In this document: in pieces, positions 8,457-18,847 of the stretch
Layout: every line of letters begins with the position of its first letter
Numbering within the stretch: position 1 is the first letter of the stretch
Assembly: GCF_007115105.1 (NCBI RefSeq)
Contig: NZ_SULJ01000005.1
Span: 40,531-104,530, forward strand
Reading direction: 5' to 3'
DNA: 64,000 nucleotides
Source of the DNA: Clostridium sp. HBUAS56010
GTDB taxonomy: Bacteria > Bacillota > Clostridia > Lachnospirales > Lachnospiraceae
The notes under the pieces: model-generated
The model's input: the letters and a program-made list of their open reading frames with translations, nothing else
What the model was told of the DNA's origin: nothing
Databases searched by the model: none
Translations under genes and position numbers: made by a program

Positions 8457-9178
8457 CCCGTCACCTGCAGCTGATCTGCCTTAATCCAGCCGCGACTCCC
8501 ACCTATTAAAATCGGATAGGCTCTGGAAGCGTCAGGAATAATCCTTGAAACCGTTGTTGTTAAGTTGTTTGCTGTGCCGGTGGGCTTATCTCCATAGCTG
8601 CTGCTGAAATACGTACCGTTTGCAATTACTGTGGCGCCCACACGCAATTCAGGGGCTGCTGACAGCGGCCTTGGTTGTTCGTCAACCTGAACGTTCCCGG
8701 TTGTCGACGCATCTGGCTGTGGAAGTATTACCTTGATCGGAGCATAGTTCCGGTATTCTTTGAATTTAATCTTATAATACACGTCGCCAGCTTCTCCGCC
8801 CTTTTCGGTTGTTTCAAAACTGTCTATCAGCGCACTGATATTTGTATCATACATGCGGCTGCCCCTGGCATCGTACCGACTTATCACAAGATCACATACT
8901 TCCTTGTTGTCCCTTGCGCCCAAGATTGCCTCAACATAATCCCCCGGTTCCGACCAGTCATGCCCATTAATGAGAGGGTCGTCGCTATCACCAGGGAAAT
9001 AAGATTCCCAGGACACCTCCATTAAAGACGGCAGCCTGGGAACCACAATTTCTCCTATATCCAAGATATCGTATGTCTTATGGTCAGAAGGAAAAGAGAC
9101 AGTATATTCTTTGGGATTGACCGGGAACCTTAAAGTATCTCCGCCTAAATCTACGAAAAATTTATATTTATTTTTCAT
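8453..9178 (-). CDS. xkdP: XkdP-like tail protein with SH3-like C-terminus
   Basis: Residues 1-135 match XkdP (YKFFVDLGGDTLRFPVNPKE, then VPRLPSLMEVSWESYFPG and the GARDNKEVCDLVISRYD region). Most XkdP proteins end in a LysM peptidoglycan-binding domain. Here the end (residues 175-241: VGATVIANGTYFSSSYGDKP, then GGSRGWIKADQLQV) looks like an SH3-like domain instead. This suggests a swapped wall-binding module. It lies between the tape measure and the hub gene, as in PBSX. Confidence 0.82.
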   Translation of the reverse strand: MKNKYKFFVDLGGDTLRFPVNPKEYTVSFPSDHKTYDILDIGEIVVPRLPSLMEVSWESYFPGDSDDPLINGHDWSEPGDYVEAILGARDNKEVCDLVISRYDARGSRMYDTNISALIDSFETTEKGGEAGDVYYKIKFKEYRNYAPIKVILPQPDASTTGNVQVDEQPRPLSAAPELRVGATVIANGTYFSSSYGDKPTGTANNLTTTVSRIIPDASRAYPILIGGSRGWIKADQLQVTG

Positions 9179-9186
9179 GCTTCCTC

Positions 9187-11331
9187 CTATCCCGTAACAA
9201 CATTACTGCTTGAAGCCTGCTGTGTACCCAACATATCACTTAAAGCATTGAGTAAGAAATCAGCGTCGGAGCCACTACTACCATAATTGTTCTGGTTTAC
9301 GGTTGCATTGGTCTGTGGCACCGTAAGGTTTACCAAAGCCACATACTGCCGTTCTGACAAATCTCTAAGGAGCTTAATATTTTCATCTGCAATATTTACA
9401 TCGTCTTCTATCTTGCCTACCTTACCCACTTTATCGACGTTACCTATATCACCCGCTCCCGCACCAAAAGAGCCACCAAGTCCTCCCAGTTTACCAGTCA
9501 AGTCATCAAGACTAAAATTCATGTTGTCCATTTTCTTGCCCAGGCCGGCTCCCAGTTCGCCACCTTTATCAGCTGTGGCACCGGTATCTAATTTGGTCAT
9601 ACGTTCAATTGTTACGGCCTGTTCACCAAAGGCATCATCTACCCAGCTGCTTAATTGGCTCCTAAATCCGGACACGGCACCCGCCATATTAGTTTTCAAT
9701 ACGGCGTCGATTGCGTCGGCCACGGTTTCTACTTCTCCCAATATTGTATCAAACAGCCCATGCAAGAGGTGCGCAATGGCAGAAGCCGGATCATCAAATA
9801 CATTAGCGAAGAACTCTGCGAAAACAGCAATTAGATTCCACAGATCTGCTACGGAATTATAACCCACGGCATAAATAAATCCAAACACCGTACCTACAAC
9901 TTGCCCCATTTGCTCAAACGATACGCCCGCCTGTGTAAGACCCAAAATTAACGCCCCCACTAAAACAGCAATTAAGACAAACGGCCATGCGGCACTTATC
10001 CAACCGGCTGCGGTTTGAAGTCCCGAAGCCAGACCCACGGCCCCCGCAACAGCCAAGGCGACTCCTATTCCTATCAAAAAGGGATATATATAATCCCAAT
10101 TCTCGATCACAAAACTGGCCCCAGAAGCCAGCAGATCAATAGCAAAGGAGGCAACGTCTGCCAATATCTCTATGGCCCCGATAATCCCTTCAATTGCTTT
10201 TTGCCCAGTGTCACTGCTTAAAAACTCATTCATTTTGTCCAAAACATCATCCAAAGCATGGACCCCGGCATTTTTCATCATGTTCCAGGCATCAGCCCAA
10301 GTCATTGGTATACTTTCAAACTGCTCGTTAATCTTATCCGTGGCACTAAGCATTGCATTTTTTACGATGTCCGCAGTAATCAACCCATCCGCAGCCAATC
10401 CCCTGATCTCACCTATGGGCTTTCCAAGATAATCTGCGATGGTCTGTATTACGTTGGGCGCTGCCTCGAATACTGCATTTAGTTCTTCACCACGCAAGAC
10501 TCCGGATCCTAATGCCTGGGTAAGCTGCAGGGAAGCGGAAGCGATTTCCTGTTGACTGGCACCAGCGATTTTAAACTGCTTATTAAGGTTTTCAGCGAAA
10601 GCCAGCACTTCATCACTTCCGGAAAAGGCGTCACCGGCTCTTTGTCCCAGCTTTGCAACAACATCCGCCGTATCAAGGTAACTGGTTCTACTTCTCTGGG
10701 CCGATAGATAAATCTTTTCCTGGAGCTGCTCTGTCTGTTGAAGGCTGTTGTTTATAGCCTCGTTTCCCTCTGCTCCCTGCGTAGGTGCTCCCGAACTAAC
10801 GTCTTTTGCCTGGAACCCTTTATTCATTAAATTTAATCGGGCAGTTGTTTGAGTCATTTCATCAGATAACCCAAACAGCTCCTTTCCGATCGTAAAACCG
10901 GCAGCAACGGCGACAAGACTTTTTACAGTCGATAACAATTTATTTGCAGATACATCCGCCTGTTTAATTTTATTATTATGTCTGTCCTGCTGGTTGGTTA
11001 CCTTCGTGGAGGAGGCTAATATTTTTTTCAGAGTCTCATTAATTTCATTCATTCCCTGAACAGCTACATATCGGGAATTGTCGCCCATTTCCCTGATTGT
11101 TGCATTAAGATGGTCCATTTGCGCGGCAGACTGAGCACCAGCCTGCCGCATGTTTGAAATAATTGCGCCTGCAGCTCCTCCGATAGACCGACGCATAGTC
11201 ATTTCCGTTTTTGTAACGGATTGATCAATTCGTTGCATCTGGCCGACGGCAGAATTCCCAAGATCGAGGAACTTGGAAAAAGACGCACTAAACTGATCAT
11301 TAAGTATAAATTCTTCTCTTATTTCTCCCAC
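9187..11331 (-). CDS. Tape measure protein
   Basis: 714 residues. The tape-measure domain is clear around residues 140-345 ([60 protein letters not shown]). It is followed by hydrophobic helices at about 415-500 and a Gly-rich C-terminus. It sets the tail tube length. The start is GTG at 11331 behind a strong AAAGGAGG, and that SD overlaps the stop of the frameshifted chaperone extension, so translation of the two is probably coupled. Fairly short for a myovirus tape measure, predicting a tail of roughly 100 nm. Confidence 0.92.
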   Translation of the reverse strand: MGEIREEFILNDQFSASFSKFLDLGNSAVGQMQRIDQSVTKTEMTMRRSIGGAAGAIISNMRQAGAQSAAQMDHLNATIREMGDNSRYVAVQGMNEINETLKKILASSTKVTNQQDRHNNKIKQADVSANKLLSTVKSLVAVAAGFTIGKELFGLSDEMTQTTARLNLMNKGFQAKDVSSGAPTQGAEGNEAINNSLQQTEQLQEKIYLSAQRSRTSYLDTADVVAKLGQRAGDAFSGSDEVLAFAENLNKQFKIAGASQQEIASASLQLTQALGSGVLRGEELNAVFEAAPNVIQTIADYLGKPIGEIRGLAADGLITADIVKNAMLSATDKINEQFESIPMTWADAWNMMKNAGVHALDDVLDKMNEFLSSDTGQKAIEGIIGAIEILADVASFAIDLLASGASFVIENWDYIYPFLIGIGVALAVAGAVGLASGLQTAAGWISAAWPFVLIAVLVGALILGLTQAGVSFEQMGQVVGTVFGFIYAVGYNSVADLWNLIAVFAEFFANVFDDPASAIAHLLHGLFDTILGEVETVADAIDAVLKTNMAGAVSGFRSQLSSWVDDAFGEQAVTIERMTKLDTGATADKGGELGAGLGKKMDNMNFSLDDLTGKLGGLGGSFGAGAGDIGNVDKVGKVGKIEDDVNIADENIKLLRDLSERQYVALVNLTVPQTNATVNQNNYGSSGSDADFLLNALSDMLGTQQASSSNVVTG

Positions 11332-11341
11332 AGTTCCTCCT

Positions 11342-11907
11342 TTACCTCTTGGGCCGGCTGTTAATTTCTTTTACTGCCATTTGATACATCAATATTTTTT
11401 CCTGATCAGAAAGATCTACAATTTCACCGGGGAAGCGACCGTGATTGACAAACATATAGTAAGCCAGCATCGTGTCCATATCTTCCCCGTTTAGGAGTTT
11501 TTTGCATCTTCCAGTAACTCCCTCGGATCTCTGAGACCATTTAACTCCAAAATCGCCTCAGACAGACGATTATATTCTCCAATACTGAGCATCTGAGAAG
11601 GCACGTCCAAAGGGTCCTCTGTGCCGTAATACTTACACATTTCCTGAGCGCTAAAATCTGGCTCCTGAACGCAGGCAAGGAGTAGTCTCTTGGTGTACAA
11701 GATATTATCCAAACTTTCAACTGGGGCGCCCTTTACATTGGTTGTTTTTCTACTCATACGGGCCAGCTTTTCATTTTCTTTCTGGTTTATGGCTTTAATT
11801 ATAAATGGCGCTGGATTCCCTTCATCATCTTTAAATCGATCTGATACAATAACCTTTTTTGTTACATCTGTTACTGGTGGCTGCAAAAATGCTTTTAATG
11901 CGCTCAT
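11342..11907 (-). CDS. Tail assembly chaperone, -1 frameshift product (XkdN extended form)
   Basis: The XkdN frame carries the classic slippery heptamer A AAA AAC just before its stop. Slipping back one base continues the protein with [20 protein letters not shown], then [20 protein letters not shown] and [11 protein letters not shown], to a stop at 11342. The extension is conserved in style (an acidic, helical T-domain) and lies between chaperone and tape measure, as in lambda G/GT. By analogy, the minor long form would bind the tape measure while the short form coats it. Frameshift inferred from sequence, not shown. Confidence 0.78.
11491..11907 (-). CDS. xkdN: Tail assembly chaperone XkdN (short form)
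   Basis: Start taken at ATG 11907 ([20 protein letters not shown]) because AGGAGAG sits 7 bases upstream; the longer reading frame to 11946 runs into the tube gene. 138 residues, matching Phage_XkdN-like proteins ([20 protein letters not shown], then [18 protein letters not shown], and a [18 protein letters not shown] end). It lies between the tail tube and tape measure genes. Confidence 0.88.
   Translation of the reverse strand: MSALKAFLQPPVTDVTKKVIVSDRFKDDEGNPAPFIIKAINQKENEKLARMSRKTTNVKGAPVESLDNILYTKRLLLACVQEPDFSAQEMCKYYGTEDPLDVPSQMLSIGEYNRLSEAILELNGLRDPRELLEDAKNS
11497..11503 (-). promoter_or_regulatory. Programmed -1 frameshift slippery site A AAA AAC
   Basis: On the minus strand the in-frame codons are GCA AAA AAC. 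The heptamer A-AAA-AAC has the X XXY YYZ pattern in the correct zero frame, and the -1 frame opens for 51 codons (to 11342) directly before the tape measure. The zero-frame stop TAA follows two codons later (11491-11493). Confidence 0.8.
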
Positions 11908-11917
11908 AAAATCTCTC

Positions 11918-12388
11918 CTATTCTCCCAGCTGCGCCGGGGCTCCAAATGCGTTTAATATTTCCACGTTGGTAAAGCTAAATGAGACATCCATACTTAGGT
12001 AATCCGCGCTATCATCCAACATAGCAATCGGAAGTTTGCTCAGTTTTACGTTATAAAGCGCTACGGTCTGAGTCCCCACCGTCGTTCCCTGGTCATCATT
12101 TGTGATCTGAATTGTAAAATAGGGTAGCTTTCCGGTTTTTAAATATGTCTTTAACATATTAAGAAAATCCGGCGTCCCATAATAAATTGTAAAACTACCG
12201 GTCAGAGTCACGCCCTTAGTTTTTTTCTGCACCAGATTGGTGCCTACCACATTAAAATCTGCTTCCTGAAACTCGGCATCGGCCTGCATCTTCTTTAAGC
12301 CGAACATTTCCACGTTTCTGCCATCAATCACGGAAAAGGCCCTTCCAGCCTTTCCGTTTAGGGCGTCACCTTCAAGTAAAAAACCCAT
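11918..12388 (-). CDS. xkdM: Phage tail tube protein (XkdM)
   Basis: 156 residues. GKAGRAFSVIDGRNVEMFGL, then KKMQADAEFQEADFNVVG, and the TGSFTIYYGTPDFLNMLKTY motif mark the XkdM tube family. It forms the inner tube of the contractile tail. Gene order sheath-tube-chaperone-tape measure is exactly that of PBSX. Confidence 0.92.
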   Translation of the reverse strand: MGFLLEGDALNGKAGRAFSVIDGRNVEMFGLKKMQADAEFQEADFNVVGTNLVQKKTKGVTLTGSFTIYYGTPDFLNMLKTYLKTGKLPYFTIQITNDDQGTTVGTQTVALYNVKLSKLPIAMLDDSADYLSMDVSFSFTNVEILNAFGAPAQLGE

Positions 12389-12399
12389 ACTTTACCTCC

Positions 12400-13740
12400 T
12401 TATTTATCTGTAAGGGTTGCTGTGATGTAAATCTTTTCAACAGCTGCCACCGGCTGGATCGCAAGTGTTATCAAAACGGAATTAATGGCCTCTCCAGCTT
12501 CCACGATCACATCATCTGCAACAAAATTCTGAATGCCTCCGTTTGCCTGGATCTCATTCAAATACCCAACGATCCAAGCCTTAAGCAAATCCCGGCCAGG
12601 AGCATTGTTTTGAATCTTTCCTATGTAGTTCTGGGAAAAGTTCTTGTAAATATCATTTGCAATGGTATCCAAGGTCCGGATCACCTGATTTAGTCCAAAT
12701 GCTTCGCCCTTATCTGGCGTGTAAGCAGTAAGGGTGTTGATATCAGATACTACCTTTACGCTGCCAAACTCTTCAAAAAATACGATCTGTCCTTTACTCA
12801 GCGCCTCATCAATCTCCGATGCGGTCAGTCGGGGGGAAACATTCACAGCATCCGGATATTGTGCATATACCAGGGACTCACTGTAATTTGCTCCTGCCTC
12901 CGCTCCTCCAACCCACCAAGTTGCTCGCTGCGCAGTCATGACAGTTCCATCTGACAGCTCCACTCCGTTTCTCACGGAAATTACGGCGTCAGAATTGCTT
13001 TCAACGCCCGCCATGACGGCCTGACACTTCTTGCCCAAGTTATCCCGCATTCGCTTAATGAAAGCCACATAAGCGGCCTGTACCGTGCTGTCCGTCCCGT
13101 CGTAGATCAGTATGTTAAAAGTGTAAGGTTCCAAAACTGTCAGGAACGCCGAATATGCTGCACTGCTCACGGTTCCGTCATTGCCACCAGATAGGGAAGT
13201 CCCCGCGCTGGCTGCTAAATCTCCGGTCCCTGAAAATACAACCCAGTCATTCTCCTGCAGATCTGCAACGGTCTTTCCGGTTTGGGTATGTTTCACAGCC
13301 CCATCAACAACGGTCTGTACTGTGAAGCTTCCTTCATTGTCAGGATCCGCAATAACAGTAATAGAAATATCATTTCCCCTTGTGCCGTTGTACTTAGCTG
13401 TGATTGTAAGCGGCTCAATGGTTGCGCTGGCCTTTGCTGCCCCTGTAGTTGCCGGACGATATAGCATAACCTTTACAGGCCCCTTTGTGTGTCCAGAGCC
13501 TTTAAAAATCTCCCTCAAAAATAGGGCTTTGTCATTGGTGGAGTCGTACCCAATATAAGGAGTAAAATCATCGCCCACTTGAATGGTCATAATCTCATTC
13601 TCTGGCCCCCAGGACAACGGCTCACAGATTGCAACCACGCCCCGATCTCCCACGCTGACAGCCTGCGCCATGCTTGACTTTACATTAATGTAAACACCGG
13701 GCTGCTTCTTGTTTTGACTGGTCCATGTTCCTCCGGCCAT
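12400..13740 (-). CDS. xkdK: Phage tail sheath protein (XkdK)
   Basis: 446 residues. The N-terminal GGTWTSQNKKQPGVYINVKS, the CEPLSWGPENEIMTIQVGDD region and the C-terminal ANDIYKNFSQNYIGKIQNN, with a beta-hairpin end, are hallmarks of the PBSX-type sheath. Its presence defines the phage as contractile-tailed. It ends 11 bases before the tube gene. Confidence 0.95.
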   Translation of the reverse strand: MAGGTWTSQNKKQPGVYINVKSSMAQAVSVGDRGVVAICEPLSWGPENEIMTIQVGDDFTPYIGYDSTNDKALFLREIFKGSGHTKGPVKVMLYRPATTGAAKASATIEPLTITAKYNGTRGNDISITVIADPDNEGSFTVQTVVDGAVKHTQTGKTVADLQENDWVVFSGTGDLAASAGTSLSGGNDGTVSSAAYSAFLTVLEPYTFNILIYDGTDSTVQAAYVAFIKRMRDNLGKKCQAVMAGVESNSDAVISVRNGVELSDGTVMTAQRATWWVGGAEAGANYSESLVYAQYPDAVNVSPRLTASEIDEALSKGQIVFFEEFGSVKVVSDINTLTAYTPDKGEAFGLNQVIRTLDTIANDIYKNFSQNYIGKIQNNAPGRDLLKAWIVGYLNEIQANGGIQNFVADDVIVEAGEAINSVLITLAIQPVAAVEKIYITATLTDK

Positions 13741-13914
13741 TTATGCTCCCTCCTTCTTATCAAAAAACTGATTTAATATTTTCTTTGCCTCTTCCAAGGT
13801 ATACTCCGGATCCGGCAGCAACACCCTTGCAAAATCCTGTTGATAGCTTGCAAACCCTTTGCTCTTAAGCAGGGCTTCTGTTTTGTACTTAATTGGCTCT
13901 TTTTTAGTTGCCAT
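13741..13914 (-). CDS. Small phage protein before sheath (YkzL position)
   Basis: 57 residues from the ATG at 13914 (MATKKEPIKYKTEALLKSKG); the longer reading frame upstream is the shadow of the tail terminator gene. It has a basic N-terminus and then helices (TLEEAKKILNQFFDKKEG). It occupies the place of ykzL in PBSX, immediately before the sheath (0-base gap). Function unknown. Confidence 0.75.
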   Translation of the reverse strand: MATKKEPIKYKTEALLKSKGFASYQQDFARVLLPDPEYTLEEAKKILNQFFDKKEGA

Positions 13915-13915
13915 A

Positions 13916-14350
13916 CTAATTGATACCTCCTTTATAGGATTCCATGGACTCAATAGGCGGCGTATCATCCGGGTAGGATACTGTAGCCTTAATGGTAAAC
14001 TGGTAATGTAGCTCTCCGTCGTCAATCTTCCATTCGCGGTCAAAAGTCCGTAACTTTCCAGCCTCATAGGAAATGAATTCCAGAGCATAGTCCAGCTGAT
14101 CAGCAACAGACACCAGCTGATCATGTGCATCCGGATCGTTTCTTTCAACCAGATACACCACATCTATTCCGATGTTCCGCATATAACGGCGGTCCATCCG
14201 ATTTTCTGTTTCGGTTGGCATGAAGAATATAAAAAAGCAAGGAACATCTGTCCCCTGCTGGTTTGGATTGCTATATACTGAAATATCCGGATAATTTTCC
14301 TTCAAAGCCCCGGCTATGGAGTCCAATAACTGCGCAAGCGTAAATATCAT
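13916..14350 (-). CDS. Phage tail terminator family protein (XkdJ/DUF6838-like)
   Basis: 144 residues; family features are the N-terminal helix LAQLLDSIAGALKENYPD, DVPCFFIFFMPTETENRMDR, and a central strand IGIDVVYLVERND. It should form the ring that closes the tail tube at the head side. It overlaps the HK97 gp10-like gene by 4 bases (ATGA). Confidence 0.78.
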   Translation of the reverse strand: MIFTLAQLLDSIAGALKENYPDISVYSNPNQQGTDVPCFFIFFMPTETENRMDRRYMRNIGIDVVYLVERNDPDAHDQLVSVADQLDYALEFISYEAGKLRTFDREWKIDDGELHYQFTIKATVSYPDDTPPIESMESYKGGIN

Positions 14351-14844
14351 TTAAAATTCTCCTTTACCCGCTTATCAAGTTCCAGTCTCACAACATTTTT
14401 ATATCTCCCTATACCTGCCTGCTTCATGTACTTTCCTTGCACGTAGGGGGTTTTTGTTCCAACCGTAATACCACCAAGACTGGGATCTACCTTTTCAAGT
14501 ACGCCTCCGTTTACTATCAAGCCTGGAACAAAGTGTTCATCCATGCGATGGCCATCATTTACATAAGAAGCGTACTGCATGTTGTTTGCCAGGGAGGTCC
14601 GGACGTTTCCTCCAGACACAACCGGCTTTGTAATGCTGTCCAGCTCCCAGTGCTGGGCCAGATCTCCGGTTCGGGTGCCGGTTCCGAATATAGCTGATCC
14701 GTTTGGTGGAGTCAATTCCGTAGCCCGTTCTACGGCTGCAATCGTGGCCCCTTCCATAACCTCGGCCATGATTGCTGGTACGTTCTGCCCCTGCTTCCGG
14801 AGCTGCTCCATCCGCTTTCTGGTTGCCTGCCCAAAGGTTGACAT
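14347..14844 (-). CDS. xkdI: HK97 gp10-like / XkdI head-tail protein
   Basis: 165 residues with the gp10-like pattern: ATIAAVERATELTPPNGSAI, TGDLAQHWELDS, a SYVNDGHRMDEHFVPG central motif and the basic C-terminus VRLELDKRVKENFK. Likely a head-tail connection or tail-completion subunit. Position matches xkdI. Confidence 0.82.
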   Translation of the reverse strand: MSTFGQATRKRMEQLRKQGQNVPAIMAEVMEGATIAAVERATELTPPNGSAIFGTGTRTGDLAQHWELDSITKPVVSGGNVRTSLANNMQYASYVNDGHRMDEHFVPGLIVNGGVLEKVDPSLGGITVGTKTPYVQGKYMKQAGIGRYKNVVRLELDKRVKENFK

Positions 14845-14857
14845 TTCAGTTTCTCCC

Positions 14858-15770
<913 letters not shown>

Positions 15771-16004
15771 TTATTCTTCCCGCTTATCAGCTGCATCCGC
15801 CTTTACTTCGGCTTCCGCATCTGCCTGCTCCAGTGCTTTATCTTTCTTGGCCTTAGGAGCGGCAATGGATCCATCTTTGATGGCGGAAAGCACTAACCAG
15901 TGCTTCGCTACCCATGCCGGAACCTCTCCAATATAATCACGAGGGATAAGAAATTTCTTCTCTCCCTCGCAGATCTCAAAGTTCTTTTTACTGTTTATAA
16001 ACAT
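15771..16004 (-). CDS. Small hypothetical head-region protein
   Basis: 77 residues: a compact start (EKKFLIPRDYIGEVPAWVAK) followed by a highly charged Ala/Lys/Glu tail. Small proteins with an IGEVPxWVxxxWL core commonly follow the capsid gene in such phages. Function unknown. Confidence 0.68.
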   Translation of the reverse strand: MFINSKKNFEICEGEKKFLIPRDYIGEVPAWVAKHWLVLSAIKDGSIAAPKAKKDKALEQADAEAEVKADAADKREE

Positions 16005-16015
16005 AATCGCCCTCC

Positions 16016-17056
16016 TTAAATTCCATCAACGTAGCGCATAATATTTTCATAGAACATCTGTACTTCGGACAGGTTCGCCAGATATGCGGTATCATAGCAA
16101 AGGTTGGTTGCATTTGGCTGAGTCATGGCCCGGTTGAGCGGTGCCAGTTCATCCATAGCAATAAAGCGTTCCGCATTGATGTAAACAACCATTCGGTCAG
16201 TGCCGCCAGCTCCGGCTCCCTTGCACCAGGAGGCGCCGCCGATAAAAAGATCTGTCCCGTTCTGCTTGGAAACATTGTTTTCCAGCAGGAAGGTAAGAAT
16301 CGTCTTTTCTGCCAACTCAGAAACCTTGGTTGTTGCAAGGTAGTTAAATTGCTCATAAGGCATTAGAATATGATTTGGAATAGCGCTTCTGTCATATTCT
16401 GCTGTTGCCCATACTGCCAAAATGGCGCTATTGATATCCTGCAAGATCTGATCCGGAGTTTTACTTTTAAATGATGTTGCACTGCCGGTTCCGGTAGACG
16501 CTGCGTTTGCGGTAGTTACGTTGGGATTATTAATAAGTCCGGTCGATCCATATTTTTTAATACCCACGTAAGCATTGGCATCCATGTGCTTATCATAAGT
16601 CATTCGAATACCGTCCCTTAAAATACTCTCATAGCTTCGCCCGGTCATGTTTCCACGCTGCATATCCACGAAACCAATTCTCATACCAACAGAAAAGATA
16701 TGGGTCTTAAAAAGCTCCTTATCAAAATTAGCCTGAACCATTGGGACGCCGTTGGCTCCGCCTGCGTGCACCGGACCGTCCTCACTGCCACCGGCAACTC
16801 CGTATTCTACATTCATGGCGGAAACATATTCAGCCCAGCCACCGCCTACACGGACAGGAAGATCACGGCCATATGTAAAACTGGTAAGAGGCTGACGAAT
16901 GGTATTATCTCTTTTTTCAAGTTCGGACTGCAGGAAAGCCCCACCATTTGCGATTGCTGCATCGTCCATAACCTGGTACCTTTGGGGAGCCGCAGCCCCG
17001 GTTGATGGAGCATTCACCACGCCCGCATCAAATGTTCCCATATTCTTATATTTCAT
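16016..17056 (-). CDS. Major capsid protein (DUF2184 family)
   Basis: 346 residues. NGGAFLQSELEKRDNTI, then YGRDLPVRVGGGWAEYVSAM, KTHIFSVGMRIGFVDMQRGN and LNRAMTQPNATNLCYDTAYL are typical of the DUF2184 HK97-fold capsid family. It is preceded by a cement-like protein gene and followed by connectors, giving the standard head order. Confidence 0.9.
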   Translation of the reverse strand: MKYKNMGTFDAGVVNAPSTGAAAPQRYQVMDDAAIANGGAFLQSELEKRDNTIRQPLTSFTYGRDLPVRVGGGWAEYVSAMNVEYGVAGGSEDGPVHAGGANGVPMVQANFDKELFKTHIFSVGMRIGFVDMQRGNMTGRSYESILRDGIRMTYDKHMDANAYVGIKKYGSTGLINNPNVTTANAASTGTGSATSFKSKTPDQILQDINSAILAVWATAEYDRSAIPNHILMPYEQFNYLATTKVSELAEKTILTFLLENNVSKQNGTDLFIGGASWCKGAGAGGTDRMVVYINAERFIAMDELAPLNRAMTQPNATNLCYDTAYLANLSEVQMFYENIMRYVDGI

Positions 17057-17071
17057 GTTTAACTTTCCTCC

Positions 17072-17581
17072 TTATGCTCTGTTGCAGGATAAAATCCTGA
17101 TTTCTGCTACGCCATTGGCATCTTTTTCCCCGTGCCACTCGCAATTAGTCAGCGCCACTGTTTTTCCAGTATCCTCGGCGGCTTCAAATCCACCAACTAC
17201 ACCAGTAGGAAAACTTGCATTTTTTTCTGTTCGGACATATACTTTTCCGCCCAGTTTCGGGCTACCTACGTTGCAAAGCACATTAATGCATCCGCGCTTA
17301 AAAGTACTGGTTGCCTCTGCTGGCTCATACTGTCCCGCTGACTGGGATAAATAAGACGTTGCAGACTTAAACTCTCTGGAAGCCACGCCTACAAAGTCTA
17401 CGGCAGTATTGCTGGCCCCAAAAGCTACCACATTGCTATCATTGTCATAGACCAGGGGGGTGCCAAACTTTACGGCAACATCACCGCCAAGCGGGTGAGT
17501 GTCGATAATCATATCCGGCTGCCTGGAATAATCTCCCGCATATCCGTGTGTCATGTTTTTTCCAATAACCTGTCCTCTCAT
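17072..17581 (-). CDS. Capsid cement/decoration-like structural protein
   Basis: 169 residues, Gly/Val-rich: MTHGYAGDYSRQPDMIIDTH, FGTPLVYDNDSNVVAFGAS, then a Gly/Lys-rich LGGKVYVRTE. This resembles Gp24-type structural cement proteins encoded just before the capsid. Its start touches the stop of the DUF2213 gene. Confidence 0.75.
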   Translation of the reverse strand: MRGQVIGKNMTHGYAGDYSRQPDMIIDTHPLGGDVAVKFGTPLVYDNDSNVVAFGASNTAVDFVGVASREFKSATSYLSQSAGQYEPAEATSTFKRGCINVLCNVGSPKLGGKVYVRTEKNASFPTGVVGGFEAAEDTGKTVALTNCEWHGEKDANGVAEIRILSCNRA

Positions 17582-18768
17582 TATTTCTTACCTCCATTTT
17601 TGTGTGGGTTCATAGCATCATAAGCAGACTGGCAAGCGTCCAGATCAATGCCTGTCTGTTTATCCGTCAGTCTGGCTGCATTCTTCTGGGTAGCCGCTGC
17701 GATCTTTGCGATATCGCTCACGGCGCTGCCATCTGACAAGCAGGCGATTAGGGAATCCGTAACAGCCTTTTTGTCCGCTGAATCTTTGATTCCTGCAATC
17801 ACCGGGCGAAGCTGCTTAATCACCTCTGCCATGATAGCTTTATCCGCTGTGCCGGTAGCCTTGTCAAGTTCCTCGGCAGGGACAACCTTTGCTTCTGCGC
17901 TGGAGGCCGCCGGTTCCTCTTTTTCTCCCGTCAGGGATTTAATCAGACCGTCCAGCGGGTCCTGATCTGCTTCTGGTTCTTTCTTTGCAGACAGCAATTC
18001 AATAAGTTTATCCAATTTCGCATCTATACTGGAAGAATCTTTCGTATCTTCTTTTGCAGGAGGCACTGCAGGTTCTGTTTTCTTTGGATCCTCTCCCAAT
18101 GCCTCCGCTGCATCATCTGCCATAGTTTCAAGTTCTTCTGGTGACGCATCTTTTGCTGCCTGCGCAAATAACTTAAAAAACAAACTATTCTTTTTCATAT
18201 TACCTTTCCTTTCCGGGCGTTTAGCCGACTCTACATTCTTTTTTGAATCTAAAATTGCAACATTTTTTCCGGCCCGGCCCCGTGTCACCACGGCCACATG
18301 ATTTCCCCGGATATCGTGTTGCGAATAGGTTCCATCTCCATTGTCTGACCAGACGCAGTCATAACCACAGCTGATCTCCCGTTTCCCTTCCTGCACCTCC
18401 CGGATCAAAGTTTCATCTTGGATGTGCAAGTCGGCCACCATGTGCCCTTCCCACTCTCCCACGCCCTTTCTTACATTCTGAGCGTGCCCCTTTGCATAAA
18501 GACTGTATGTTTCTGGCGTCAGTAGCTCTGGGGGGTGTTCGTTGGTCACAGGCTTTCCTTCAAAGCTGGACAACGCCGCTTCGGAAAATACTTCTTCCGG
18601 AGAGCGCAGCACCTTAACCATCTTGGCGGAGCTGCCAGCCGGGTTTATTTCACTTTCCAGGTAGTCCATGCTACCAGTACGGGCGATAGGCACATTCCTA
18701 CAAATTAAAAAGCCCTCGCCAGTTTCTATCTGGTTCGGGCTTATGGTATATCCGTAATATGCAAGCAT
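17581..18768 (-). CDS. DUF2213 prohead protease-like / scaffold fusion protein
   Basis: Start chosen at ATG 18768 (MLAYYGYTISPNQIETGEGF) behind AAAGGAA; upstream codons to 18822 have no signal. Residues 1-170 match DUF2213 (GKPVTNEHPPELLTPE, EGHMVADLHIQDETLIREVQ, EISCGYDCVW, GNHVAVVTRGRAG). The remaining ~200 residues are acidic, Ala/Lys/Glu-rich and helical, like an internal scaffold that would be cleaved off. It thus probably combines maturation protease and scaffold. Confidence 0.83.
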   Translation of the reverse strand: MLAYYGYTISPNQIETGEGFLICRNVPIARTGSMDYLESEINPAGSSAKMVKVLRSPEEVFSEAALSSFEGKPVTNEHPPELLTPETYSLYAKGHAQNVRKGVGEWEGHMVADLHIQDETLIREVQEGKREISCGYDCVWSDNGDGTYSQHDIRGNHVAVVTRGRAGKNVAILDSKKNVESAKRPERKGNMKKNSLFFKLFAQAAKDASPEELETMADDAAEALGEDPKKTEPAVPPAKEDTKDSSSIDAKLDKLIELLSAKKEPEADQDPLDGLIKSLTGEKEEPAASSAEAKVVPAEELDKATGTADKAIMAEVIKQLRPVIAGIKDSADKKAVTDSLIACLSDGSAVSDIAKIAAATQKNAARLTDKQTGIDLDACQSAYDAMNPHKNGGKK

Positions 18769-18782
18769 TCGGTTTCCTTTCT

Positions 18783-18799
18783 GTTGCGACCGTCGCAAC
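18783..18799. promoter_or_regulatory. 17-bp palindrome GTTGCGACCGTCGCAAC, variant copy
   Basis: The same 7-base arms (GTTGCGA/TCGCAAC) as the perfect palindromes at 905-920 and 31275-31290, here separated by CCG. It lies just upstream of the DUF2213 gene start. Could be an operator or a small hairpin. Confidence 0.45.
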
Positions 18800-18847
18800 G
18801 ATTTAGGGTACAAAAATACCACCAGCCATTTTTCTGACCGATGGTAT

